Assembly (NCBI RefSeq): GCF_014650675.1
Contig: NZ_BMVK01000018.1
Span: 62,001-126,000 of the forward strand
Length of the DNA stretch: 64,000 nt
Reading direction: 5' to 3'
DNA from: Streptomyces anulatus
GTDB lineage: Bacteria; Actinomycetota; Actinomycetes; Streptomycetales; Streptomycetaceae
Part shown: in pieces, positions 14,279 through 22,847 of the stretch
Layout: every line of letters begins with the position of its first letter
Position numbering within the stretch: position 1 is the stretch's first letter
The notes under the pieces: model-generated
Database searches by the model: none
What the model was told of the DNA's origin: nothing
Seen by the model: only the letters and a program-made list of their open reading frames with translations
Program-made: the position numbers and the translations under genes

Positions 14279-16660
14279 TCACTTCCGCATGACCGCGGGC
14301 TCGTGCCGCCTCAGCAGTTTCGCGACCACGTATCCGAAGACGAGTGAGAGAACGACCATCATGCCCATGTTGAGCAGCCAGATCCCCGCCGAGTGCCCGA
14401 AGAGCGGATCGGAGGTCAGCTCGCCCGGCACGATCCGCGCCAGATCGATCGTTCCGGCCATCGCCCCGAGCGCCCACCGCGACGGCACCAGCCACGACAA
14501 CTGCTCCACCCCGGGCGTCCCGTCCAGCTTCAGCAGCGCGCCGCAGAAGACGACCTGGACGATGGCGAGGAGGACCAGCAACGGCATCGTCACCTCCTCC
14601 TTGCGCACCAGCGCGGAGACCAGGAGGCCGAGCATCATCGCGGTGAAGGACAACAGGGCCACGGCCAGAGTGATCTCCACCAGCGGTGGCAGGAACACCC
14701 CTTCGTCGCCCGGCGCGTTGAGATCGACGCCCACCAGTCCCACCAGGGACAGCACCACGGCCTGGAGGACGGTGATGGTTCCGAGCACCACGATCTTCGA
14801 CATCAGATACGCGGATCTGGACAGCCCGACGGCCCGTTCCCGCTGGTAGATCACCCGTTCCTTGACCAGTTCCCGTACCGCGTTGGCCGCTCCGGTCAGC
14901 ACGCCGCCCACGCACAGGATCAGCAGGGCGTTCATCGCCGTCTCCTGGGTGAGCCGGCTGCCCGCCAGTGCGCGGGCCATGGCCCCCATGACGAAGGGCA
15001 GCGCGATCATGATGATCAGGAACGTCCGATCCGCGCTCAGCGCGGAGGCGTACCGGCGCACCAGCGTGCGCAGTTGCGCGCCCCAGTTACGGGTCTTCGG
15101 CGGCGGCGCGACGAGCGCCCCGGGCGCGGCGGGCGGCAGATGCGGCTGCGCCGTGGCATTGACGATGTACTGCCGGTGGAAGGGCGAATCGGCGTACGTG
15201 GCCGCCCAGTCGCGGTCGTGGTCGTTCTCGAACGCTTCGAACGCCTCCGGCCACTCCTCGAAACCGAAGAAGGCGAGGGCGTCCTCCGGGGGGCCGTAGT
15301 AGGCGATACGCCCGCCGGGTGCGAGGACGAGCAGCCGGTCGCAGACCTCCAGACTCAGGACGCTGTGCGTGACGACGATGACGGTACGGCCGTCGTCGGC
15401 CAACCCGCGCAGCATGTGCATGACCGAACGGTCCATACCGGGGTCGAGTCCCGAGGTCGGCTCGTCCAGGAAGAGCAGCGAAGGCTTCGTCAGCAGCTCC
15501 AGGGCCACACTCACCCGCTTGCGCTGGCCGCCCGAGAGCGAGTGGATCGGCTGGTCGACGCGCTGTTCCAGGCCGAGTTCCCGGATCACCTCGGCGACCC
15601 GTTCCTGCCGCTCGGCCTTCGCGGTGTCCTGCGGGAAGCGCAGCTCGGCGGCGTAACCGAGTGCCTTGCGCACGGTCAGCTGCGCATGCAGGATGTCGTC
15701 CTGCGGGACGAGGCCGATGCGCTGGCGCAGCTCGGCGAAGTCCCGGTAGAGGTCACGGCCGTCGTAGAGCACCGTGCCGCTGTCGGCCGGGCGCTGGCCG
15801 GTGAGCGCGTTGAGCAGGGTGGACTTGCCCGCGCCGCTGGGCCCCACCACGCCGAGCAGGCACTTCTCGCCGACGGGGAAGGAGACCCGGTCCAGCAGGG
15901 TCTTGCCGCCCTTGCCCTCCCGGCCGACGGTCACCTCCAGGTCCTGGACGTCCAGGGACACCTCACCGGTGTCCACGAACTCCTGGAGGGCGTCGCCGAC
16001 CAGGCAGAACGCGGAGTGGCCGATGCCGACGATGTCGCCGGGGCCGACGGGCCCGCGGGCGACCGGCTGACCGTTGAGGAAGGTTCCGTTGTGGCTGCCG
16101 AGGTCGACGATCTCGTAGGTTCCGTCGGCCAGCGCCCGTAGTTCGGCGTGGTGGCGGGAGACCACCAGGTCGTCGATGACGAGGTCGTTGCCGGCGTCGC
16201 GGCCGATCCGCACGGTCTTCGCGGGCAGCGGCCGCACCGTCGTCGGCTGCCGGAACGTGCCGGTCGCCGCGGGCATCGACACGGCCGACGGCCGGTCGGC
16301 GGGGGAGGGGTGGGAGGGAGCGGCGGCGGGCGCGGGGGGTTCACGTCCCAGGAGGACGGCGCGCGGTCCGTCGCTCGGATTGCCGAAGCGGATCTCGCTA
16401 CCGGCGCCGACGTCCGTGGCGCGGATGCGCCGGCCGCCGGTGTACGTGCCGTTGGTGCTGTCCTCGTCCTCGATCGTCCAGTGACCGGCCTCGGGGTGCA
16501 GGATCGCGTGGTGCCAGGAGACCCGGATGTCGTCGATGACCACATCGCTCTCGGGGTCGCGCCCGACATGGTAGTCCCGGCTCGGACTCATCACCGTGGA
16601 GCCCAGATCGGTCTCCAGTACGAGTTCGGGCGCAGTCGGCGTCGCAGGCCGCTCTCCCAT
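14279..16660 (-). CDS. FHA-FHA-ABC transporter (Rv1747-like, ATPase and permease fused)
   Basis: A 793-residue protein. FHA-1 (about 30-100) has VGRDPESDVVIDD, VSWHH and DSTNGTY; FHA-2 (about 150-225) has IGRDAGNDLVIDD, VSRHH and SHNGTF, so both keep the Arg, Ser/His and Asn used to bind phospho-threonine. The ABC domain follows (Walker A GPSGAGKST near 273-281, signature SGGQRKR, Walker B LLFLDEPTSGLD), then an ABC-2 membrane domain with six helices to about residue 785. The architecture is that of mycobacterial Rv1747, an exporter regulated by phosphorylation in its FHA linker. Here the linker (101-149) is Pro/Ala-rich with QPTTVRP. It is first in an operon with the repeat protein and kinase. 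The transported substrate is unknown. Confidence 0.93.
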   Translation of the reverse strand: MGERPATPTAPELVLETDLGSTVMSPSRDYHVGRDPESDVVIDDIRVSWHHAILHPEAGHWTIEDEDSTNGTYTGGRRIRATDVGAGSEIRFGNPSDGPRAVLLGREPPAPAAAPSHPSPADRPSAVSMPAATGTFRQPTTVRPLPAKTVRIGRDAGNDLVIDDLVVSRHHAELRALADGTYEIVDLGSHNGTFLNGQPVARGPVGPGDIVGIGHSAFCLVGDALQEFVDTGEVSLDVQDLEVTVGREGKGGKTLLDRVSFPVGEKCLLGVVGPSGAGKSTLLNALTGQRPADSGTVLYDGRDLYRDFAELRQRIGLVPQDDILHAQLTVRKALGYAAELRFPQDTAKAERQERVAEVIRELGLEQRVDQPIHSLSGGQRKRVSVALELLTKPSLLFLDEPTSGLDPGMDRSVMHMLRGLADDGRTVIVVTHSVLSLEVCDRLLVLAPGGRIAYYGPPEDALAFFGFEEWPEAFEAFENDHDRDWAATYADSPFHRQYIVNATAQPHLPPAAPGALVAPPPKTRNWGAQLRTLVRRYASALSADRTFLIIMIALPFVMGAMARALAGSRLTQETAMNALLILCVGGVLTGAANAVRELVKERVIYQRERAVGLSRSAYLMSKIVVLGTITVLQAVVLSLVGLVGVDLNAPGDEGVFLPPLVEITLAVALLSFTAMMLGLLVSALVRKEEVTMPLLVLLAIVQVVFCGALLKLDGTPGVEQLSWLVPSRWALGAMAGTIDLARIVPGELTSDPLFGHSAGIWLLNMGMMVVLSLVFGYVVAKLLRRHEPAVMRK

Positions 16661-16690
16661 GGCCTGAATTCTACCGATACGTCACGATCG

Positions 16691-16736
16691 GCGCCCACTG
16701 TGCCGGCGCGCACTGTCCAGGGGGCGGCGCCCACTG
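16691..16736. repeat. three GCGC(C/G)CACTG direct repeats upstream of the FHA-ABC operon
   Basis: GCGCCCACTG at 16691-16700, GCGCGCACTG at 16706-16715 and GCGCCCACTG at 16727-16736 lie 31 to 76 bp upstream of the transporter start on the minus strand. Direct repeats of this kind can be a binding array for a response regulator. They could also be incidental in GC-rich DNA. Confidence 0.35.
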
Positions 16737-16790
16737 CCCAGGTCTGCCGCCGGGTTACCCGGGTTGCCGTCCCGTCGGGGGCCCGGAGGC

Positions 16791-17216
16791 TCAGCGCGGC
16801 ACGGTGGCGAGAATGACCTTCCCGCCGCCCGCCGCCTCGCGGACCCGTACCTCCTGGGCCAGCCGCTGGACCATCGGCCAGCCGAATCCGCCGGTCCGGC
16901 CGGTCAGATCGGGCGTCCGGTCCTGCGGGTGCGCCGGGCTCGGGTCGGTGACCCGGACGTGGACGCCCCTGCGGTCCGCGGTCAGCCACAGCGCGGTGAC
17001 GGCCCCCGCGTGCAGGACGGCGTTGGTGACCAGCTCCGACACGAGGATCAGGAGGTTCTGGACCGTGTGCGAGGTCGGCGCTGGGTGCAGCCGTGCGACG
17101 AAGGTGCTGACCGCGTCCCGCGCGTCGGCGGCCTTCTCCGGCCGGCAGACGAAGTCGGTGCGGGTCTCGCCGTCCGGTGAAAACGTCAAAAGAATACGGT
17201 CGTTCATGGCTTCCAC
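16791..17216 (-). CDS. ATP-binding anti-sigma/serine-kinase-type regulator (HATPase_c)
   Basis: A 141-residue GHKL ATPase of the RsbW-like class. The N box reads LVSELVTNAVLHAGA (about 60-74), VRVTDPSPAHP is the G1-type segment, and GRTGGFGWPMVQRLAQ is the G2 box, here with G-G-F-G-W in place of the usual G-R-G-L. It is a second orphan ATPase in this window (compare 5921-6430) but the two are not close copies. The start is the GTG at 17214-17216; the ATG three codons downstream (17205-17207) is equally possible. It stands alone upstream of the FHA operon on the same strand, 130 bp away, with the three direct repeats in between. Confidence 0.82.
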   Translation of the reverse strand: MEAMNDRILLTFSPDGETRTDFVCRPEKAADARDAVSTFVARLHPAPTSHTVQNLLILVSELVTNAVLHAGAVTALWLTADRRGVHVRVTDPSPAHPQDRTPDLTGRTGGFGWPMVQRLAQEVRVREAAGGGKVILATVPR

Positions 17217-17549
17217 CCCGTCGCGTGAGCTTCCTGGCTGGAGTTCGGGTACCCCCGAAACGGCATTTCATGGAAAAAGCCGGGGTGAAGAGCGCGCGGT
17301 ACGCCGAACGGCTCCGTCTCCGCCGCGCGGGCCGGGGACGGGTCCCGCCGGGGGTGCTCTCCGAGGGTCCGTGACTCTGTCCGGCCCGTGGGGGCCGCCG
17401 TGGACGTGTCGGCGACGGCCGGATTTCTATCGTTGAAAATTCTGCGTGCACGACCGTTGTGCAGTGTTTGGTGTTGTGGCTCAATGTTCGACTATGTGCA
17501 GTGCCTCGCTGGTTCGAGGCACCCCCGGCTCTTCGACGAGGACGACGCC
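17217..17549. other. divergent intergenic region, 333 bp, with LacI-type site
   Basis: No gene is supported here. The right half carries the promoter region of the PA14-GH2 gene, including the CGTTGAAAA element at 17421-17441. The AT-richer tract around 17420-17490 is where I would place the promoter. An in-frame ATG at 17484 could extend the GH2 protein, but it lacks a ribosome site. Confidence 0.6.
17421..17441. promoter_or_regulatory. LacI-type operator candidate, copy C
   Basis: GGATTTCTAT-CGTTG-AAAATT shares CGTTGAAAAT with the site upstream of the GH127-GH2 operon (27984-28004) and CGTTG(A/T)AAA with the one before the importer (28163-28183). The left arm TTTCTAT is a weaker mirror of the right arm. 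It lies about 110-130 bp upstream of the TTG start of the GH2 gene. This suggests the same LacI repressor controls this gene 10 kb from the rest of the locus. Confidence 0.5.
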
Positions 17550-20500
17550 TTGAGACGACAACACCCGCGCCCCCGTGCCCTGTTCAGGGCCCTGACCTGC
17601 GCTGCGGCGCTGCTCATACCGGTCGGTGCCACCCTGGTCCCGACGGCGGCCGCCGCACCCGCCGTACCGGCCGAAGTCACCGCGAAGGCCTTCACGGCCG
17701 ACGACCCGGTCACCGATGTCCACGGGCTGAAGGGCGAGTACTTCAGCATGTCCGCCCCGGGCGCCCGTGACTTCGCGGAACTCGGCGCCACCTCCCTGGA
17801 CCCCGAGATCAACTTCCCCGGTCTCACGGGGACGTTCGAGTCGGCCACCGGCAGGACCGAGCACACGACGGCCCGTTGGACGGGGCAGCTGGAAGCGCCC
17901 GAGACCGGGGAGTACACCTTCTCCGCCATCGGCGACAACGGCTTCCGGCTCTTCCTCGACGGAAACGTTGTCATCGACCACTGGGAGCCCGACTGGGACA
18001 AGGAGCAGCACAGCGCTCCGATCTCCCTGAAGGCCGGGGAGAAGCACGACTTCAAGCTGGAGATGTTCCAGGACGTCGGCGGCGCCAGCATGTTCCTGCG
18101 CTGGGGGAGCGACACTCTCAAGAAGCAGATCGTGCCCGAGTCCGCGTTCACCCCGCCCGCCGACTTCGAGGTCTACCCGGTCGCCCTGAGCATCGCGGAG
18201 AACGGCAAGCGCCTCCAGGCCACCTTCCGCGACCGTGTCTCGGACTACCGGAAGGTGAAGGACCACCTCAAGATCGAGGTCGACACCTCCCCGATGCCGG
18301 TGAAGTCGGTGAACCGGGCATCGGACAACCCGAGGGCGCTGATCATCGATCTCGCCGCGCCCGTCCTGAAGGACCAGCGCGTCAAGGTCGTCTACGACGG
18401 CAAGGGCGGCCTGAAGTCGGGGACCGAGACCGTCCCGGAGATCGGCCGCACCGCCAAGAACCTCTCCACGCACCGCCTCACCACCACCTGGGGCGACAAG
18501 CTGGACAAGAACCACCCGCTGCCCGAGTACCCCCGGCCGCAGCAGGTCCGTGACCAGTGGAAGAACCTCAACGGCCCCTGGGAGTTCGCCGGGGCCGCCG
18601 AGGGCGAGCAGCCGGTCTTCGGCAAGAAGCTCGACGAGAAGATCATCGTGCCGTTCCCGGTCGAGTCCCAGCTCTCCGGCCTGGAGCGCGACGAGGACCA
18701 CATGTTCTACCGCAAGCTCGTCACCGTGCCGAAGAACTGGTCGATCGGCAAGGGCGGCAAAAACGGCAAGGGCGCGTCCGGCAAGGACAAGCGGCTGAAG
18801 CTCAACTTCGACGCCGTCGACTACCGGTCCACCGTCTGGGTCAACGGCACCAAGGTCGCCGAACACACCGGCGGCTACACCGGGTTCACCGCCGACATCA
18901 CCGACGCGCTCCAGGGCGGCGGTCCCCAGGAGATCGTCGTCGCGGTCACCGACAAGACCGGTCCCAACCAGCCCAAGGGCAAGCAGTCCACCAACCCCGG
19001 CGGCATCGTCTACACCCCGACCTCCGGCATCTGGCAGACCGTGTGGATGGAGCCGGTCGCCCCCGCCGCGATCGACTCCCTGACCACCACCCCGGACATC
19101 GACACCGGCCGCCTCGCGGTCACCGTCAACTCCGCCGAGGCCTCCGCCGACGCCCGGATCACCGCCGTCGCCCGCGACCGCAAGGGCAAGGTCGTCGGCA
19201 CGGTCACCGGCCCCGCCAACCGCAAGCTCAGCCTCCAGCTCAAGGGCCAGCGTCTCTGGTCGCCGGACGACCCCTACCTGTACGACCTCGACGTCGCCCT
19301 CGCCGACGGCCGCTCCAGGGACAGCGTCGAAAGCTACTTCGGCATGCGCCAGTTGAAGGTCGACAAGGTGGGCGGCTACCAGAAGCTCGTCCTCAACGGG
19401 AAGCCCTTCTTCTCCCTCGCCATGCTCGACCAGGGCTTCTGGCCCGACGGGCTGTACACCCAGCCCAGCGACGCCGCCCTCACCTTCGACCTGAAGGCCC
19501 AGAAGGACCTCGGCTTCAACGCCGTACGCAAGCACATCAAGGTGGAGTCGCCGCGCTGGTACTACCACGCCGACCGGCTCGGGCTGCTCGTGTGGCAGGA
19601 CTTCGTCAACGCCGACATCGACAACGACACCGGCAAGAACGCCTTCCTCACCCAGGGGAAGGAGATGATGAAGCAGTTCCACAACTACCCCTCGATCAGC
19701 GGCTGGATCGTCTTCAACGAAGGCTGGGGCGAGTGGGACAGGACCGAGACGGGCAAGATCGCCGAGGACGTCAAGGCGCTGGACCCGTCCCGCGTGGTCA
19801 ACGCCCACAGTGGTGTCAACTGCTGCGCCTCCAAGGGTGATTCCGGCAAGGGCGAGATCATCGACCACCACGACTACGTGAACAACGACCCGGCCTTCCC
19901 GGACGACCGTCGCGCCGCGATGGACGGCGAGCACGGAGGTTTCACGCTCCGCACCCCGGGGCACATGTGGCCCGGCGCCCCCGCCAACATCTACAGCGGG
20001 GTCGCGGACAAGGCCGCGCTCACCGCCAAGTACGTCGACAACACCCGTACCTACTACCTCGCCGCCGCCGGGGCCGAACTCTCCGGCTCCGTCTATACCC
20101 AGGTCAGCGACCTGGAGAACGAGCTGAACGGCCTGTGGACGTACGACCGGCGCGAGATCAAGGTCGACCCGAAGAAGGTCCGGGAGATCAACCGTCAGGT
20201 GATCGCCGCGGGCGCGAAGGCCGGTGAGCGCGACGAGCTGAAGGGCGGCGGCTCCTGGTCGCTCGACGAGAACACGGGCACGACCGCCCGCGACGGCGGC
20301 CCCAACAAGGCCCACCTCGCCCTGGAGGGCGGCACGTCCTGGGCCCCGGGAGTGACCGGCTCGGCGCTGAAGTTCGACGGCGAGGGGCAGTACGCGCAGA
20401 GCGCCGGCCCGGTCGTGGACACCACGAAGGACTACACGGTCTCCGCGTGGGCCTCGCTGGACGCGGTGCCGGGCAACTACGCCACCGTCGTCAGCCAGGA

Positions 20501-20855
20501 CGGACGCCGCACCGAGAACCCCTTCTACCTCCAGTACGGACAGGGCGCGTTCGCCTTCTCCACCCCGGGCGGCAAGCGCGCCCGCCTGGAGATCACCCCG
20601 GAGACGGGTAAGTGGTACCACCTGGTCGGGGTCCGCAAGGGCGACACGATCACGCTGTACGTCGACGGGAAGCCCGCCGCCACCACGGAGGCCGGTCCGG
20701 CCGATGTGAGTACCGGCCCGCTCTCCGTGGGACGGGCCCAGTACGACGGCGCCCGGGGCGACTTCTGGAACGGCTCGGTCGATCAGGTCGGGGTGTACGA
20801 CAAGGCCCTGACCGCCGAGGAGGTGGCCGCGCTGCACGGCCGTCAGAAGTCGTAA
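17550..20855 (+). CDS. secreted GH2 glycosidase with PA14 and LamG modules
   Basis: A 1101-residue exported enzyme. From the TTG at 17550 (GAGGACG before it) the protein starts RRQHPRPRALFR and has a signal peptide ending near TAAAAPA. A PA14 domain (about 50-180, GEYTFSAIGDNGFRLFLDG) precedes the three-part GH2 fold. Catalytic glutamates are E724 in FNEGWGEWD (acid/base) and E794 in DGEHGG (nucleophile). A LamG/concanavalin-like module ends the protein (about 890-1095, SAWASLDAVPGNYATVV). It is a paralogue of the AbfB-GH2 at 22848-25199 through the catalytic part. GH2 includes beta-galactosidases and galactofuranosidases; the nearby importer favours a furanoside substrate. An operator candidate lies upstream. 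Confidence 0.9.
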   Translation: MRRQHPRPRALFRALTCAAALLIPVGATLVPTAAAAPAVPAEVTAKAFTADDPVTDVHGLKGEYFSMSAPGARDFAELGATSLDPEINFPGLTGTFESATGRTEHTTARWTGQLEAPETGEYTFSAIGDNGFRLFLDGNVVIDHWEPDWDKEQHSAPISLKAGEKHDFKLEMFQDVGGASMFLRWGSDTLKKQIVPESAFTPPADFEVYPVALSIAENGKRLQATFRDRVSDYRKVKDHLKIEVDTSPMPVKSVNRASDNPRALIIDLAAPVLKDQRVKVVYDGKGGLKSGTETVPEIGRTAKNLSTHRLTTTWGDKLDKNHPLPEYPRPQQVRDQWKNLNGPWEFAGAAEGEQPVFGKKLDEKIIVPFPVESQLSGLERDEDHMFYRKLVTVPKNWSIGKGGKNGKGASGKDKRLKLNFDAVDYRSTVWVNGTKVAEHTGGYTGFTADITDALQGGGPQEIVVAVTDKTGPNQPKGKQSTNPGGIVYTPTSGIWQTVWMEPVAPAAIDSLTTTPDIDTGRLAVTVNSAEASADARITAVARDRKGKVVGTVTGPANRKLSLQLKGQRLWSPDDPYLYDLDVALADGRSRDSVESYFGMRQLKVDKVGGYQKLVLNGKPFFSLAMLDQGFWPDGLYTQPSDAALTFDLKAQKDLGFNAVRKHIKVESPRWYYHADRLGLLVWQDFVNADIDNDTGKNAFLTQGKEMMKQFHNYPSISGWIVFNEGWGEWDRTETGKIAEDVKALDPSRVVNAHSGVNCCASKGDSGKGEIIDHHDYVNNDPAFPDDRRAAMDGEHGGFTLRTPGHMWPGAPANIYSGVADKAALTAKYVDNTRTYYLAAAGAELSGSVYTQVSDLENELNGLWTYDRREIKVDPKKVREINRQVIAAGAKAGERDELKGGGSWSLDENTGTTARDGGPNKAHLALEGGTSWAPGVTGSALKFDGEGQYAQSAGPVVDTTKDYTVSAWASLDAVPGNYATVVSQDGRRTENPFYLQYGQGAFAFSTPGGKRARLEITPETGKWYHLVGVRKGDTITLYVDGKPAATTEAGPADVSTGPLSVGRAQYDGARGDFWNGSVDQVGVYDKALTAEEVAALHGRQKS

Positions 20856-20929
20856 CCCGCAAGGGCCGGGCCCCCTTCCGGCGCATCCGGAACCCCCGGG
20901 CGCGCCGGGAGGGGAGCGGACCCCGCAAT

Positions 20930-20971
20930 GGCGTGAATGGTTCTCCAACTCGCGGACCATTCACGCCTTTT
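20930..20971 (+). terminator. intrinsic terminator after the PA14-GH2 gene
   Basis: GGCGTGAATGGT (20930-20941) pairs perfectly with ACCATTCACGCC (20956-20967) around a 14-base loop and is followed by TTTT (20968-20971). It is 75 bp after the GH2 stop and about 110 bp before the next gene. Confidence 0.75.
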
Positions 20972-21081
20972 GCCGTCATTCCCGAGACGTAGAGGAGTTG
21001 GGGCCCCGGGAGGGATACGCAGACGTACGCAGATCCGACAAGATCCTCCTGTCCGAACATGAGACCGGAAGGATCGATATC

Positions 21082-22734
21082 GTGCACAGACGACGTCTCG
21101 CGCCCCTGGTGGCCGTGAGCGCCCTGGCGACGCTGGCCCCGGCGTTCGCCGCCTCGACGGCCACCGCGGCCCCGGCTGCCGCCCCCTCGGCCGGGACCCC
21201 CTCGGCCGTCTCCTCGCCCGCGGCCAAGAGCGTGCTCGACCGGTACGCGAAGCAGAAGCCCACGTGGAAGCGGTGCGACGCCGAAACCTCGGCGGCGTAC
21301 CAGTGCGCCACCGTCAAGGTGCCGCTGGACTACCGGAAACCCGGTGGCAAGCGCATCGACCTGGCGATATCCAGGATCAAGACCGCCGAGCCCGGCAAGC
21401 GGCGCGGCATCCTGCTCTCCAACCCCGGCGGCCCGGGCGGCGAGGGGCTGTGGATGCCGCTGATGATGAAGGAGGAGCTGCCCAAGTCCGTTCTCAAGAG
21501 CTACGACCTGGTCGGCTTCGACCCGCGCGGTGTCGGCCGCTCCAGCCCGGTCTCCTGCAACCTGACGCCGGAGCAGGAGAACTGGCTGCGGCCGTACAAG
21601 GCGGAGACGTACGCCGAGGACGTCGCCTGGGCGCGCACGGTGGCGGACAAGTGCCGCGAGAAGATGGGGGACCGGCTCCCGCACATCACGACCCGCAACA
21701 CCGCGCGCGACATGGATCTGGTGCGGGCGATCCTCGGCGAGAAGAAGCTCTCCTACTTCGGCTACTCCTACGGCACCTATCTGGGAGCTGTCTACGCCCA
21801 GCTCTTCCCGGCCCGGGCCGACCGGTTCGTGCTGGACAGCGCGGTCGACCCGCAGCGCGCCTGGCGCGGGATGATCCAGTGGTGGGCCGAGGGCGCGGAA
21901 CCCGCGTTCGACCGGTGGACCGGGTGGGCCGCCGCGCGCTCGAAGACGTACGGCCTCGGCGACACCCCGAAGAAGGTCGAGGGGACCTTCTGGGACCTGG
22001 TCGCGCGGGCCGGCGAGGACCCCATCGACCTGGACGGGCAACTTGTCACCGGCGACGACATCCGCAGCGGCATGCGGGCGGCGGTCTTCAGCCCGCAGTC
22101 CGCCACCGAGGCGTTCGTCGAGCTCAAGAAGGCGGCCGACGGCAAGCCCGTCGCGACGGAGAAGCTCACGGCGTTCACCGGATCCGCGGTGCGCGGAACG
22201 GCAGGCGCGGCCGTCGGGACGCCGGCCGACAACGGGACCGCGAGCTTCTGGGCCGTGGTGTGCGGTGACAACTCGGCCGTGTGGTCGGGCGATCCGGAGA
22301 CCTACCGGCGGGACGCCATCGAGGACAAGGGCCGCTACCCGCTCTTCGGGGACTTCGCGTCCAGCATCAAGCCCTGCGCCTTCTGGGGGAAGTCCGCCGA
22401 GCCGGCGACCGTGGTCAAGAACAAGGTCGGCTCCCTGGTCGTCCAGAACGAGTGGGACTCGCAGACCCCGCTGCCCAGTGGCCAGGCCCTGCACGCCCAG
22501 CTGAAGGGCTCCAAGATGGTCACCGTCCTCGGCGGCGAGGGCCACGGTGTCTACCCGAGCGGCAACGCCTGCACGGACGGCGCGGTCAACCGTTACCTGG
22601 CCACCGGCAAGCTGCCTGCGAAGGACGTGACCTGCAGGGCGACGGCCGCGTCGAACGCGCAGGCACGCCAGAACGAGAAGCCGGACGCGCTCCCGGGGTC
22701 CCCGGTCCCCGAGCGCGCCCCGAACCGCTTCTGA
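21082..22734 (+). CDS. secreted alpha/beta-hydrolase, tripeptidyl aminopeptidase type (S33, TAP-like C-terminus)
   Basis: A 550-residue exported hydrolase. A signal peptide (HRRRLAPLVAVSALATLAPAFAAS) is followed by the alpha/beta-hydrolase fold: oxyanion region NPGGPGGEG near 114, YDLVGFDPRGVGRSSP near 141-155, nucleophile S229 in GYSYGTY, then a TAP-like C-terminal part with the acid in NEWDSQTP and histidine in GEGHGVYPSG. Relatives in Streptomyces (the Slp/Tap group) remove tripeptides from protein N-termini. GGAAGGA lies eight bases before the GTG at 21082. It faces the GH2-GH127 operon and has a terminator on each side, so it is probably its own transcription unit and not part of the sugar system. 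Confidence 0.87.
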   Translation: MHRRRLAPLVAVSALATLAPAFAASTATAAPAAAPSAGTPSAVSSPAAKSVLDRYAKQKPTWKRCDAETSAAYQCATVKVPLDYRKPGGKRIDLAISRIKTAEPGKRRGILLSNPGGPGGEGLWMPLMMKEELPKSVLKSYDLVGFDPRGVGRSSPVSCNLTPEQENWLRPYKAETYAEDVAWARTVADKCREKMGDRLPHITTRNTARDMDLVRAILGEKKLSYFGYSYGTYLGAVYAQLFPARADRFVLDSAVDPQRAWRGMIQWWAEGAEPAFDRWTGWAAARSKTYGLGDTPKKVEGTFWDLVARAGEDPIDLDGQLVTGDDIRSGMRAAVFSPQSATEAFVELKKAADGKPVATEKLTAFTGSAVRGTAGAAVGTPADNGTASFWAVVCGDNSAVWSGDPETYRRDAIEDKGRYPLFGDFASSIKPCAFWGKSAEPATVVKNKVGSLVVQNEWDSQTPLPSGQALHAQLKGSKMVTVLGGEGHGVYPSGNACTDGAVNRYLATGKLPAKDVTCRATAASNAQARQNEKPDALPGSPVPERAPNRF

Positions 22735-22781
22735 CCCGCTGAGCCCGGCCGGCTCCCTCAGCAGGGACCGTCAGCGAAAGG

Positions 22782-22827
22782 GGGCCCGGCGGCGGCGGAG
22801 AGAGCACTCTCCGCCGCCGCCGGGCCC
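22782..22827. terminator. bidirectional 21-bp perfect hairpin between convergent genes
   Basis: Positions 22782-22802 pair base for base with 22807-22827 around a four-base loop AGCA. The stem begins GGGCCCGGCGG. It sits between the hydrolase stop (22734) and the AbfB-GH2 stop (22848), so it can end transcription from both sides. No U tract is present, as is common in high-GC genomes. Confidence 0.75.
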
Positions 22828-22847
22828 CGCCCGTGCTTCTGGTCAGT

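Noticed and set aside
17964..17970. A fourth AACGTTG LacI-type core
   Set aside because: It lies inside the GH2 coding sequence within codons for Asn-Val and lacks the A-rich right arm (TCATC follows). Chance is more likely.
17481..20960. A very long open frame on the minus strand opposite the PA14-GH2 gene
   Set aside because: It has no recognisable domain, is rich in Val/Gly/Leu/Asp as expected from reading GC-biased codons backwards, and the plus strand encodes a complete GH2 enzyme with signal peptide.
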